Counted from the stretch's first letter, positions 35,801 to 47,188 are shown. The stretch is DNA of 64,000 bases from Agelas oroides (GCA_949130485.1 OX422189.1:1497720-1561719), one strand, 5' to 3'. Translations and numbers: made by a program. Notes: generated by a model from the letters alone, not told the origin.

Positions 35801-37532
35801 ACTACGGAAATGGTATCGCGTGCATGTTTACATTTTCACCTCGGCGCTTCTCACGTGTAGCTACTTACCCCGACAAAGTAAATATTTCTCGAATCCTCTT
35901 TGATCGTAGAATCGATTGGTTGGTCTTTCGTTCACTTTACTGTAACTTTGAAGTGCTTATTTGTGAAAACCGGAGAAAACTTCCGTGTACCAGCTGATCG
36001 GTGAGATACCCGACTTCGAAAGTGACATAATCGCATTCCTTGCACCAAGAAACCCCTTCTACCACTGCTGCTGAAACTAAATATTTCACAGTACAGGAGC
36101 GGTAATACAGTGTATGTGAACTGTAATGCTTGCAATTCCAATCATAAAGTAATTAGTGAGAATAATGTTCTGTTCTTACACAATCAAGCTTTCGGAAAAT
36201 TAAGGCATGCAATGTGAACACATCCAGTCAAAAGCAGCAACTTTACATAGGTGCAGGATGACCATCACCTGTAAGGAAGGATAAACAGACAACGTAATGT
36301 GAATAGCTACCCATTTTCATTCCTATACAAATATCAACGGTTACTAACGCAGATTTCAAGTGCCATCTTCAGCCTCAATGAAGACGAGGTGAAAAAAGTG
36401 TTGTGGACCACATCATTTGTTATTGCTAAGCAGGAATAGCACTGTGGTTTGCTTTGTAAAAAGCCTGATTGTGCCCCTTTGTGGCTACCTCAATCGCAAA
36501 AGGCAACTTGCACAGGGTTCGACTCTTCTGAGTTAGAGTATTCCCGTCTTCTATATACATATAGGTTTGAATTGCTGAACAAAACAGTAAATAGCAGAAC
36601 AACACAATAATCTCTACTATGACTTGCAGAAATGACAGACACTAGGCCAGAGGCTGGATGAAATCCCATCATAATCAGATCTTCCAATCCCTCTCAAACA
36701 AGCACACATGCCTAATTCCCAGGCTGTCCTGGTATACACATGTTCAATTTTCAGCAGTCAAATTTAGTGGTTGGCAAGCGCTGTGTTACTGCATTCGGCT
36801 TGTGCTTGCGTGTTTAGCCTCATACTCAGGTTTTATCGCCACACCATTTGCCGTACCACGAAGGTTAGTAGGTGCTACAGATGGAAAACGCTAGGGAGAG
36901 AAAGCCTGGTTACGAGGCTAACTTTTGAGTGTCTAACAATTTCCTCAAAAAATTATAAGAAAATTAAGACTTTCTATCATCAAAGGGACATTAGTTCTGA
37001 CTTCTAAACCATCCAGAGTAGCTCACACTAATATGTAAGTACAAAAGAGACCTCGTACACGCACAAAATAAATGTGCACCTGAGGCTTCTTCTCTCCAGC
37101 TACAAAACCCTGGGAATGAGGCTCATTTACGGTATCCTGTCATACAGTTGCAGGTTAGTGTAGGTACTTTGGATTCATTGAACTATGGCATCCAAATAGA
37201 CCCGGGGGGAGACAGGCAACTATCCTTCATTGTTGTCTACCCTACCCGGGGTACATTGGTGAAAACAGTTTGCAATAACATACCCATACTCCGTTGCTGA
37301 TCACTGCTGTTGCTTCTCAGGTTTTATTTGGATCTCATATCTTCAGATTTCTGCATGCTGTTCCTGAAGGCCATAGAGCTCTGTACACGATGACACTCTC
37401 ATGAGATAGACCACTCTGTGCGCAACAGTTTGGTGTAAGTTCCATCTTTGTACGCCTAACCATTCCCGAGATATGTGCAAGTTTGTATTTTCCGTGTATG
37501 CACGTGATGATTACCGAATGTACCATTTTGTC
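35801..37532. other. No gene recognised
   Basis: A TAGCCTCAT...ACGAGGCTA inverted pair at about 36817-36921 marks another degraded MITE of the 9-bp-TSD family. Nothing else is supported. Confidence 0.5.
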
Positions 37533-38291
37533 TACCGTATAGATGGTTTTCATGGGGCGTGGCTTCACTTCCGGAGGGCAAAAGTCGGTGTCTGGGTTTA
37601 GTGCAGCTGCGTGCAAAATACAGGCTAGTAAGTGCTACATCAAGTCCTTACCATTAGTACCGAAAGATAAAAGAAGCTGGTTCTCTCAAGGTGAAAGGTC
37701 CGCTGTACAGCTGCCTATCGATCGCGCGTTTGCCCTCCGGAAGTAGGGCGCTTAATTGACATTTGGAAACCATCTATAGCCGGTTAATTTCGCGGGTACA
37801 AATTTTCGCGAATCGATCAAAAGATGCCTCAGCACAAATTTTCGCGAATTATGCGGTCACACGCGCGTCGTCATAAATTTCTATTTAGCGCACATGTACA
37901 ACTACCGTAACTTGCCAGCAGAGAAGCAAAACGTGCGAATGATACCAACGGAGACTTTTGAAGCAGAAAGCTGCGTTCGAGGCTACCACACATATAGCGC
38001 TGTTTGGGTAGCAACAGTTGGAGAGCAACTACAGTGTGCACAGGAACGTAGAAACGCAAAAGATCCTTTTGCAGTGGCAGTATTGAACCCTGAAGGGAGC
38101 GATATTGTAAGACACAGGAAACGATAGACATCTAGAACTTTGCTTTACAACGACAGACTTCTAAAATGACACTCGGTCTCTTTCACGTGTTACTTTCAAC
38201 GAACAGCTAAATTTTCGCGGGAGAAAATTTTCGCGAATCGGTCCCGACTCGCGAAAATTTGCACCCCGCGAAATTAACCGGCTATACGGTA
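37533..38291. mobile_element. MITE with TACCGTATAGCCGG termini, itself carrying a nested MITE
   Basis: The right end, read inverted, is TACCGTATAGCCGGTTAATT followed by CGCGGGG and several TTCGCGAA/CGCGAAAATTT words. The left end shows TACCG, then a foreign insert (37542-37774), then GCCGGTTAATTTCGCGGG. Deleting the insert and one TATA rebuilds the terminal repeat. TA at the termini fits Tc1/mariner-type insertion. The internal frame at 37894-38127 is not convincing. Confidence 0.72.
37542..37774. mobile_element. Nested MITE inside the left terminal repeat of the previous element
   Basis: Inverted ends GATGGTTT and AAACCATC, with further pairing of CTTCCGGAGGGCAAA inside, flanked on both sides by TATA (37538-37541 and 37775-37778). 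Its position inside a terminal repeat shows it arrived later than its host element. Confidence 0.7.
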
Positions 38292-39532
38292 TTTAAAAGT
38301 AACCCAAAATTTTGTACCGCCTACTTTGCAATAATGATGCACATCTCGGCTTCTACTGCAACGATTCGCATGAAACAAAAACCGGTGTACTCAAAATTGA
38401 ATGCTGAATCAGATAAGTATTACTACAATAGTTTATGTAAAAGTTTGGAAAACCCTCCGGAATCACTACCTATAAATGACTACCAGGTATTAACATTGAC
38501 CCCATAGTGGTTTTGAACATTCAGTAGGGCATGGTTTAATGCAAGACACTACTATTTCAACTGTTACCTCATTCATTTATGAGATATAAGTTAATAATAA
38601 CAACCCACATCACTATGATAACGCCTGGAAGGCAAAAATGAAATTCAATTGTATGTCATGATGGGTGAATTTTTGAGTTGCGACAAAACTCTCTGGGCAT
38701 TCTTTCAGGTGTTGAGCATTCATTGGAAAGGTTCGCGTAATGAATTGTTGGAGTATAGCTTTCAACTGCATCAGGGAAAAGTATTCATTGTGGTATGACC
38801 ATGGGACACAAACAGCCTCGTCCAAAGTTCGAGTATTTCCTTGCGATGGTGGGTGCAGCTGACATAGTATAAGATGAACCACTGGGTAGTAACCAAACAC
38901 ATGTAGTTAGGATTGTTGCTGGCAGCTCGGAGCCATAATGTTCTAAATGAGTCTTTCCGGCATACAAATTTCCACTGTTGTGAAGAAAATGTTCCCATCA
39001 AGCAAAACAGTGGATGAACTCCTGGATGTGGGACAGTTGTGGAGCAGCTACTGTAATAGCTTGTCAAACTAGGCATACAAAGCAGATGGGTAGTGCAGCA
39101 ATTCTTTGAAGGAAGCAGTCAGCATAATTTGTCATCATCCTCACTCTGTAGGCAACCTGTAAGCCAAATTTGAAACCTAAGTAAGCCAGAGTGGGGCTAT
39201 TGCGACAGTAATATAAACAATGTGGGAAGCCTAACACTTCATACTGAGCAAGTTTTTATTACTTTATGGCGGCTTAGTTTCTAAATAGAGCCTACCCGCC
39301 AAAGGACCAGCTGCTCATTTGATTTATTCACAAGGCTCACCTTTCTGCATCAGTGTTTGTGATTGGACCTCAGCCTCATCACGGCTCCGCCAGCTAGCGC
39401 TGCTATTTGAGACGATGCTTGAGAGGACTTGTGATAAGCCTCATGTAAACTTAACTACCACCACCGCTCAAACAGGAAGTGTAACTTCCGGTGAAACGAT
39501 GATCTAATGCGTAAACGAAATGTTTCCTATCC
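38292..39532. other. No gene recognised; possible old coding remnant on minus
   Basis: Around 38620-39070 the minus strand has overlapping open stretches of 60-100 codons in several frames, none with a recognisable domain. It may be a remnant of an unidentified element. Nothing else is supported. Confidence 0.35.
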
Positions 39533-40187
39533 CGGTTAATATCACGACCTCCGACCGCCTATAACCGAGCCCCCACCAAAACCCATTGGTGGGGTTTGGT
39601 GGGTTGTAGCCTGGGTAAAGTGTGTCGCTGGAAGCCGGAAATACCACGCCCCTGTTAGCCCCCCACTTAGCGCAGGTAATTACGTATCGGGCTCATTATC
39701 TTGGGGGTTGCTAGTTGGAAGGGGGGATATCTACTTCCAACTCTACCCCAGACCACTCACGGTGGAGGCAGCTTAGCCTCCACCGGACACTAGGGTGAGG
39801 TGGGTTGGGAAGCTTAGTCGTTTGCTGAAGAAACCGCTCGACTGAATGCCACGAGGTACGCCCACGCCAAACTGCCCGTGCGCATGTGCAAGCCACACCC
39901 ACACACAATTGCCGTCAACGTCTGAGCGACCTTGACCTTTACTCTCCTGTCTCATATTAACCTCGTTTAATTACATTAACCTGCATTTAATATCACGACC
40001 TCCGACCGCCTAACCGAGCCCCCACCAAAACCCATTGGTGGGGTTTGGTGGGTTGTAGCCTGGGTAAAGTGTGTCGCTGGAAGCCGGAAATACCACGCCC
40101 CTGTTAGCCCCCCACTTAGCGCAGGTAATTACGTATCGGGCTCATTATCTAGTTGGAAGGGGGGATATCTACTTCCAACTCTACCCA
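39533..40187. repeat. Ngaro 3' split direct repeats (B2, A2, B1)
   Basis: The ~200-bp unit starting ATCACGACCTCCGACCGCC occurs twice (39536-39745 and 39993-40187). Between them lies the ~180-bp unit containing TTAGTCGTTTGCTGAAGAAA, which recurs at the other end of the element (47008-47188). A small internal palindrome, GGAGGCAGCTTAGCCTCC, lies at about 39762. Confidence 0.85.
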
Positions 40188-40478
40188 GGGGGGAGGTACC
40201 ACCTCGACCACGTGGGTGCGTGGGCTAGGAGGAAGCGACCCACCCCCAAGATCAAGTGTATAAGATATCGAAAAACAGGAAAGCCACTGAAATTGTAATT
40301 ACACCTTTCACACAAGTACACTTTATACACCAACAAACCTTATACACAAATACCTTATACACAAGTACACCTAGTCCACAGATACACCTTAACCAGAAAT
40401 CCCCTTACACGCCCTACACCGTACACACCAATACCCCTAACATACAAAGACCTCCTACAATGCACCACTTAAATAACC

Positions 40479-41465
40479 CTAATGCCCAAGCTTAACCGAC
40501 AATGACATAGTTTTTGCTACACTGCGCAGTACTTCAGGTGAAGTCCGGATGTACCGTGTGTATGCCCTGCTCTCCCACCGGCCCAGAGTTTTGATAAGCG
40601 AATCTTGAATGCCATGTTCTGCTGCCGTGGTGGCAGCGCCGATCCAAAAACTGTGGCCGGCATAGTCCTTGGCCACGTAGCCGGCTTCTGAGAGGGCTGC
40701 CCGGACGCCCTTCACGAAATGGTCCCTGGTGAGGAACCGATTGTCCTCCCATGTAAACAGTGGGCCCGATGAGTTTCCCCTGGCCACCATGTAGCTGAGT
40801 ACTGCTGCTACCGGGCACAAGGGGCCACCCGTAACCCCAATGTGGAGGGTTACCCCTTGGCGGAAGGGGTCCGTCTTCGATGCCTTGATGGTAACCTGAA
40901 TAGCCGACGGAGTTGACCGATTGTCCACCTTCACGTCTCCGAAGCAGAGGTGAGATAGAGGGTCGAACGTACTCTCTGATGGGCACACAATCTCGCCGGA
41001 CCGGAGAAAGCCAAAAAAACAGAGGCAGGAGGCTGCCCACAGCATTTTTGCATTGCGGGGGATGGGGTCACGTTTCCACACCCTCTTCATCGCGGCCAAT
41101 ATCGGTGGGGTAATCGGGAGGCGTCTCCTCATGCTAACAGGGGTAGCCTTTTTCGCCCCTTTCAACACATATTCTACCTGGGGCATGGAATGGATCATCA
41201 CCGGGTTTCCCATGCCACGTTGAATTTGCCCGTAGCGTATGGCAGCCAGGTATGATTTGATCGTGCCATGAGCCAGTTTTTCCTGATGGAGGTGGGCAAT
41301 GAAGAATAGCAACACTTCCTCTGATGCCGGGTAAGGTGTCAAGCCGGCCTCCCGACAGAATTTGCTGTAGCGGATGCCACCTGCCTGGTAGGCCTTGCGG
41401 GTACTCTCCGCTAGACCCGTTGTAAACAGTCTCTGAATAACTGGGACCAGCTGGGTGACATCCAA
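40479..41465 (-). other. Ngaro tyrosine recombinase region
   Basis: A 328-codon frame with the phage-integrase-type fold: an N-terminal SAM-like helical part (STRKAYQAGGIRYSKFC), then the catalytic part with LGRWESRAYTRYIR near its end. It would integrate the element's DNA without a target duplication. It overlaps the RNase H frame by about 55 bp. Part of a fossil element. Confidence 0.85.
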
Positions 41466-42221
41466 TCTGGGCGACGGTGGATCAGTAGGTCGATTGCGGC
41501 TGGAGGTAGAGGAGTGGGTGAGGGTCGCGCGGCCGGCACCTGTGAGTGAAATAAGATTAGGTTATCTCGGGATATTGCATCTGCCCCAGTGTTGAGCAGC
41601 CCAGGGATATGTACTGCCCGCAATGTGATCTCCAGATGAGCCGTTATAAAGAACAAACTGCGCAGCAGCTGCATGAGCTCGGGGTCTTTGCAGGAACCTG
41701 TGTTGATGACTTCGACTACTGCTTGGTTATCGCAATGAGCGAGCACGTTCTGCTGCCTCCATATTTTGCCCCATACGATGCAAGCCATGACGATTGGCAC
41801 AAGCTCCTTTACCGCTATTGAGCGAGTCGCGAATTCGTCTGGCCAGAAATACTGAAACCAGTGTCTGCCGGACCACGCCCCACAACCGATGCCCCCTGAA
41901 GCATCCGTGTATAAGTGTGCATCCGGGGGGGCGTTGTCAACGTCTGTTAGCATGGAGACTCCATTCCAAGATTCCAGGAACATGAGCCACCATGCCAGGT
42001 CGGACCGAAAAGTGGCATTGAGACGAATGAAGTATTGCCGTTTGGGGGTACCCCTCAACAGTTCGAACATACGGCGTAGGAAGGTCCTGCCCGGGCGCAC
42101 CACCTTGCAGGCATGCTGAAGTTTCCCTACAAGGGATTGAAGGTCCTTCAATAGGCACCACTTCTTGGTTCGCCAGTGTGCCAGCAGGGCCCGAAGCTCC
42201 TCTATCTCCTCCTGTGGGAGG
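41411..42221 (-). other. Ngaro RNase H region (downstream of the nested insertion)
   Basis: Starts with the connection between RT and RNase H (LPQEEIEELRALLAHWR) and continues through LQSLVGKLQHACKVVRPGR. The RNase H fold shows LYTDASGGIGCGAW and AHCDNQAVVEVINTG. The join to RT is cut by the element at 42231-44588. Part of a fossil element. Confidence 0.82.
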
Positions 42222-42230
42222 CGCAGAACC

Positions 42231-42668
42231 GTCGTATAGAACTTTGCGTAAAACTACATAAAAAACCAAGAGTAACTCATGGGATGGTTTTACGTGAGAC
42301 CTACCTGGAGTTACTCATGGGCTCATTTTACGTGAGCACAGCCACGACATACTCATGGTGCGGTTTTACGTGAGTAGCTTCACGCGTACATGCAGCCTTC
42401 AGCAGACACAGGTAGGGCTCTTATAAGGGAAGATTTTACGCGAGTTGGTAATTACGCTATAATTGAGGGGCTAACTTACGTAAAATCCTCCCACATAATC
42501 GAGCTGTTCTTGGAACCAAGATTTTACGCGCCAGACCTTAGCAAACAATGACCTTTGAACTCGCGTAAAACCACCCCATAATAGTAATCTTGGCGACCAC
42601 TCTCCAGCACAGCATTACGCCAGCAATGGGTGACCTTTGACCTCACGTAAAATCACCCCAACTATACT
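42231..42668 (+). repeat. Left long TIR with clustered TTTTACGYGAG motifs
   Basis: At least eight copies of TTTTACG(T/C)G(A/C) or its complement lie at about 42287, 42325, 42363, 42433, 42475, 42531, 42560 and 42641, in both orientations and spaced roughly 25-70 bp. Such regular motif arrays could be transposase binding sites. Confidence 0.85.
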
Positions 42669-43165
42669 CAGAGATTCCTGTAGCATACTTTTGTGCAAGA
42701 TGGGCTCTATCATATATGAAAAGCAGTCAAGAAGTTAATCCATATCCATTCTTATCAATTGACATAAAAGGATTGTAATACTGAGGGTGTACATGAGGCC
42801 TGTGGTCATTAATTAACACATTAATATTAAATAAATACAATCACTACCATGGATTGTTGATATAATGAAATAATGACTTGGATAAGCAATTTAACACTGA
42901 GAGTGAGGCCTGTAGTTTTTGATTATAGCAATCAATATAGAAATCCACACAAATATTCATAACAGTGGACTGATTGATACAATTGAGGATAATTATAATG
43001 AATGACCTGGGTAAATGAATGTTAGTGAGGCAATAGATGATGGTGGGACAATAACCAGTGCCTTTAGATCATGAGTAACATAAATACTCAATGGAATTAC
43101 ATACTACAATGAATAGGGTTAGCTACTAAGGATTGTTGCTAGGGGTATATATGAATGAATTCCTT

Positions 43166-43760
43166 TTACACAAGTTCCAGATCTTCATCATCTAATGACA
43201 TCTCCACTGTCTGTCCATCACATGGAAAATAGATTCCATACAGCCCTGACATACCATTGTATGAGATGATCATTCCATCAAACCACTCTTCCTTACCTGA
43301 TTCTTTAACAAGGCACTTCACTTTCACTGCCTTCCAATGTACCTAACAGGAGACCATTTCATATTGTAAGCACATGCACGATCCTTGCACTACATGTGCA
43401 TGACGCACTGGGCTATCTTCCCATAATATGCCAGATAGTGCAACCAGACCAAGTCCCGAAACAAGCTGCACTTATTGTTTGTAGCTACTCTAATCAGTCA
43501 CAACTTGGCCACAGATCACTTCGATACACTGTCATGACATCGCTTACCTCCATAGTTTCATCACAAGTGCTAGTAGCCAAGGTAGGTGCTGGCACAGGAG
43601 ACGGAAGGATGTTGTTCTCAGGAGAACAGGTTGAACAGGTTGCAGAGGCCGTAAACAGAGTCAGAACGACCGCCAAAGTAGCCATCCTAACCGTGATCTC
43701 GACTGCAACACCTTGTACAGGTGTTTCCCGCGTTTTGCAAGTATTAAAGTTACCCGCCAT
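43166..43760 (-). CDS. Cargo gene: two-exon 129-aa protein with a C-terminal Tudor/royal-family-like domain
   Basis: Exon 1 is 43760-43548 (71 codons, MAGNFNTCKTRETPVQGVAV...), ending GAG before donor GTAAGC. Exon 2 is 43342-43166, after acceptor CCTGTTAG, 58 codons then TAA. The junction is phase 0. The exon-2 protein (VHWKAVKVKCLVKESGKEE, then WFDGMIISYNGMSGLYGIYF, then PCDGQTVEMSLDDEDLEL) has the small five-strand barrel pattern of Tudor/agenet-type readers: W.DG.I..Y......Y.I.F..D. An acidic end follows. Exon 1 has a hydrophobic stretch (MATLAVVLTLFTASATC) that could be a signal or membrane segment. The gene lies wholly between the TIRs of a transposon, so it is either captured host sequence or an element-borne gene. 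Function unknown. Confidence 0.65.
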
Positions 43761-43806
43761 GACGCGAGCATGCGTATACGTTCTACATTTAGGTTGCATT
43801 TTCTGT

Positions 43807-43807
<1 letters not shown>

Positions 43808-43838
<31 letters not shown>

Positions 43839-43839
43839 A
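43808..43839. repeat. (GT)n microsatellite
   Basis: About 14 GT units with a short interruption, just upstream of the cargo gene start. Confidence 0.9.
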
Positions 43840-44149
43840 CTGCAATAATTCGCTGAGGTAAATGTGTGCATATCAGCAATAAAGCTTAACGTAAAATATG
43901 TTGAATGCTCCATATAGTCTATAGATATGCGCGGGCTGCAACCAGCCCCTCCTACTTTGTGTCTTGCACCTCAGGCGCAGCTCCACCTGACTCGCCCTTC
44001 CTACTTTGTGTCTTGCGCCTAGCATCTCACGTACAACTCCACCTGTCTCGTTCCCAGGACAATGTATGGACAGTACAGAACGAGTCCAAGTGCAATAGTG
44101 GCATTGCTACAACACTGCGTAAAACCATGCTGATAAATTCCAACAAGTA

Positions 44150-44588
44150 ATATGGGATGATTTTACGTGAGGTCAAAGGTCACCCATTGCTGGCGTAATA
44201 CTGTGCTGGAGAGAAGGGCTGCCAAGAGTACTATTATGGGGTGGTTTTACGCGAGGTCAAAGGTCATGGTTTGCTACGGTTGTCTGGCGCGTAAAATCTT
44301 GGTTCTGAGAACAGCTCGATTATGTGGGAGGATTTTACGTAAGTTAGCCCCTCAATTATAGCGTAATTACCAACTCGCGTAAAATCTTCCCTTATAAGAG
44401 CCCTACCTGTGTCTGCTGAAGGCTGCATGTACGCGTGAAGCTACTCACGTAAAACCGCACCATGAGTATGTCGTGGCTGTGCTCACGTAAAATGAGCCCA
44501 TGAGTAACTCCAGGTAGGTCTCACGTAAAACCATCCCATGAGTTACTCTTGGTTTTTAATCTATTTTTACGCAATTATCTGTACGACC
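44150..44588 (-). repeat. Right long TIR of the cargo-bearing transposon
   Basis: Reverse complement of 42231-42668, with the same TTTTACGYGAG motifs. The first ~30 terminal bases are less alike (GTCGTATAGAAC versus GGTCGTACAGAT) than the rest. Confidence 0.85.
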
Positions 44589-44597
44589 CGCAGAACC

Positions 44598-45545
44598 ATG
44601 AGGTGCGTGTCGAGTTCGATGCCCAGGAAGGAGAGGTGTGTTGTTGGGCCTTCTAGTTTTTCCCTGGCCACCGGAATGTGCAGAGCGGTGAAGACGGCAA
44701 GCAGTTTTTGAAGATTATCCTTGCACTGCTCTGAAGCTGGTTCCCCCACAAGCAGGAAGTCGTCCAAGTAGTGTAGCACGACCTTTACCCCCGTCTGTCG
44801 GACGACCCACTCCAGGGCATCCGCCAGTGCCGTGAATATCTTCGGCGCTGATCGTAGTCCAAATGGCAAGGCCGTGTCCACATAGAGTTCTTCGTCCCAT
44901 AGCATACCCAATAGTAAGCGGTCCTCTGGGTGGACCCCCACGATCCGGTATGCGCTCTTGATATCGATCTTGGCTAGCAGGGCTCCACGGCCCGCCCGTG
45001 CCACGGCTCTGGCCGCGTCGTCTATGGACACGTACGACAGTGAGCACAGTTCCGGGCGAATGCCATCATTGACGCTCCGTCCCTCCGGGGACGACAAGTC
45101 CAATATGAGGCGCCATTTGTTCAACCCCTTTTTGGGGATGACCCCAAACCTGCTGACCTGGACGCCGGGGAGTGATGCTGGTGGGAAGGGGCCGAGAATC
45201 CTACCCTCTGTACACTCCTTGGCTAAGTACTCCCGAATGATCTCTGGGTGCTCCCGTGCGGAGTGCATGTTATTCTTCGCTTTTACACAGCGGTGGTCAT
45301 AGTCGAAACCAACCCGAAACCCAGCCCGGATGCCCCCGACAATGTAGTCGGCAAAACGTCTGTCTGGATGATTGGCCAGGGCGTACTCCCAATCCTGCCA
45401 TTGGAGCGGGGAGGGGTTCCCTTTCAGGGCGGCAGGTACTGCCTTCGGTGGTTGAGCAGAGCAGCTCTGGAGCGACAGCAGCTCATCGATATGTGGGTAC
45501 CGATCTACAGGGAAAGAGTTCCCATTAAATGCCCCCCCACATTAG
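44598..45545 (-). other. Ngaro reverse transcriptase region
   Basis: Begins with conserved DIRS/Ngaro sequence around HRCVKAKNNMHSAREHP, then FGVIPKKGLNKWRLILDLS, LLAKIDIKSAYRIVGVHP and the polymerase box VVLHYLDDFLLVG. It ends where the nested transposon interrupts it. Part of a fossil element. Confidence 0.85.
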
Positions 45546-45663
45546 AAATCACATGATAATTAGCAGTGCAGTTATGTCATGGCCCAAGATTGCAGATAGA
45601 TATAGGCATACATATACAGCCTGACTACAAGCTTGGAATGTCCCGAGTGGGTGGATGCAGCAG

Positions 45664-46997
45664 TTAGTAAGGTGCGCCTGTCTGCGGTGGCCTCTGTAGC
45701 GTGGCCCTGCGCATTGGGCCGAGGGGGCTCGCGTTCGCCCCTTGGTCTGGACGGGGGGCCTTTGAGGGGCACTCCACTGCTGGATGGTTTCCCCTATAGG
45801 TGGCACAGCGGTGCCCGTACTTGCAGTAGCGGAAGGTGCACTCCCCCCGATTGTACTTTCGGCAGATCTCGCCCGATTGCCCTCGGGGCACACTCGACGA
45901 GCTCGACTGGGTGAGGGCCATGACTGCTGTCTCGATTGTCTTGAGGCGCTTTGCCATATCGGGATCATCCTCGTTCGGTAGCGAACACTCTTCCGTCTTA
46001 TGGGCCGCACTGAGGCAGCGCTCGCATCTGCCCGTTCGTTTGGCCTTTCCCGTAAAGCAGATGGTGTATAAGGAGGGGTTCACTTGCGACCATTGCCATT
46101 GGTCGCCGGCTGCGGCCGCTTGGCGCCTATATGCGTCATCATATACCGTCCATGCTGATCCCTCAAACTCCTGGCTGGCCCTGATTATAGAGATCATGTA
46201 TGCCATCAGGTCTGGGACCAGTGCTGGCTTTGAGGAGGCCAAGACCCCCACGTAAAGGGCGAAACACTGTAGCCATACATTTATGTCGTTGAGCCTCTTC
46301 CTTGCCCTTGACCTTGGAATCGGCCCAGTAGAGTCCATTGACTCTGCAAGGCACTCGGGGAGGAGCTCGTGCAGCTCCACGAACTCCCCCCGGCGAATCT
46401 TCGCAACCAGTTTCTCGGGGACTGGAGGGAGGCCGTCGCTGATCTTCGTTCCAGCCTTCGGGGCCATCGGGGGTATCAGCAATTGTGTTAAGCCACCCAG
46501 GCCGCCTGGCCATGTATTGGTGGCCCTGAGGGAACGTCCCTGCGAGCCCGTGACTGGCTCTGTTGTGCTGGAACCCCCGGTGGGGTGTATGGTATCGATC
46601 TCGCCCAGGTTGCCGGGTATGCCGTCTCCGTCGAGACCTGCAAGGGGGATTACGTGCTGTAAAACAGCTGCGGAGGCACCCGGTGCCGTGAAGTTAATTC
46701 CCCGGGGGAAATTACTCCGCAATTGCCCGACCGGCCAGCGGTATTTGCATTTAGTGAGTGCTCGGCAGCAACTCATCATCCCCATAAAGGGGAGACATTA
46801 CTAGACTTACCACCGCCTGATTCCTGCTGGGCCTGGAGCCGAGAGACCAGAGGAGCGAGTTGTTCCATGATCGGGGAGAGCTGTTCTTTTATCGCCCCCT
46901 GCACAAGGTCCTTGACCTGCTGCGCCATGCCGCTGTTGTGATCGTCGTCTTGGGACATCGTCCGGAGAGAGTAGTTCCGCTCAGAGGTCGGTAACAC
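45664..46997 (-). other. Ngaro gag-like region
   Basis: Contains a conserved helical region (RGEFVELHELLPECLA, then NDINVWLQCFALYVGVL) and a CCCH-type zinc finger (CRKYNRGECTFRYCKYGHRC), as in the first protein of Ngaro/DIRS elements. A short leader frame with MAQQVKDLVQGAIKEQL lies at its start. Part of a fossil element. Confidence 0.7.
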
Positions 46998-47007
46998 GGG
47001 ATAGGCT

Positions 47008-47188
47008 TAAGCTTAGTCGTTTGCTGAAGAAACCGCTCGACTGAATGCCACGAGGTACGCCCACGCCAAACTGCCCGTGCGCATGTGCAAGCCACACCCA
47101 CACACAATTGCCGTCAACGTCTGAGCGACCTTGACCTTTACTCTCCTGTCTCATATTAACCTCGTTTAATTACATTAACCTGCATTTA
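47008..47188. repeat. Ngaro 5' split direct repeat (A1)
   Basis: A 181-bp copy of the unit at 39808-39990, from AGCTTAGTCGTTTGCTGAAG to ATTAACCTGCATTTA, essentially identical by eye. Confidence 0.9.

Larger units (their letters stand above)
42231..44588. mobile_element. 2,358-bp MULE-like transposon with long TIRs carrying a host-like gene (Pack-MULE-like)
   Basis: Inserted in the Ngaro RT/RNase H region. The 9-bp word CGCAGAACC flanks it (42222-42230 and 44589-44597). Terminal inverted repeats of about 435 bp (42231-42668 and 44150-44588) are highly similar. There is no transposase frame. The interior contains a two-exon gene on minus (43760-43166) unrelated to any transposition function I know. 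A 9-bp duplication, long TIRs and a captured gene are the hallmarks of plant Pack-MULEs. The MULE assignment is inference from the TSD length and TIR length. Confidence 0.75.
39533..47188 (-). mobile_element. Ngaro-type tyrosine-recombinase retroelement fossil
   Basis: Coding strand is minus. Order in the coding direction: repeat A1 (47188-47008), gag-like region, RT and RNase H, tyrosine recombinase, then repeats B1 (40187-39991), A2 (39990-39808) and B2 (39745-39533). This A1...B1-A2-B2 arrangement of split direct repeats defines the Ngaro group of DIRS-like elements. No target duplication is expected for integration by a tyrosine recombinase. The element is interrupted by a 2,358-bp DNA transposon within the RT/RNase H region and is broken. 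The two A copies look nearly identical, so insertion was probably recent on an evolutionary scale. Confidence 0.85.

Noticed and set aside
37894-38127. 77-codon frame inside the TACCGTATAG element as a gene
   Set aside because: No recognisable domain, and an 86-codon frame is open on the other strand as well.
43396-43848. 150-codon frame on plus in the cargo transposon
   Set aside because: It is the antisense of the minus-strand exon 43548-43760, has no recognisable domain and runs into a GT microsatellite.
46283-46804. 173-codon plus-strand frame
   Set aside because: Antisense shadow of the Ngaro gag-like region.
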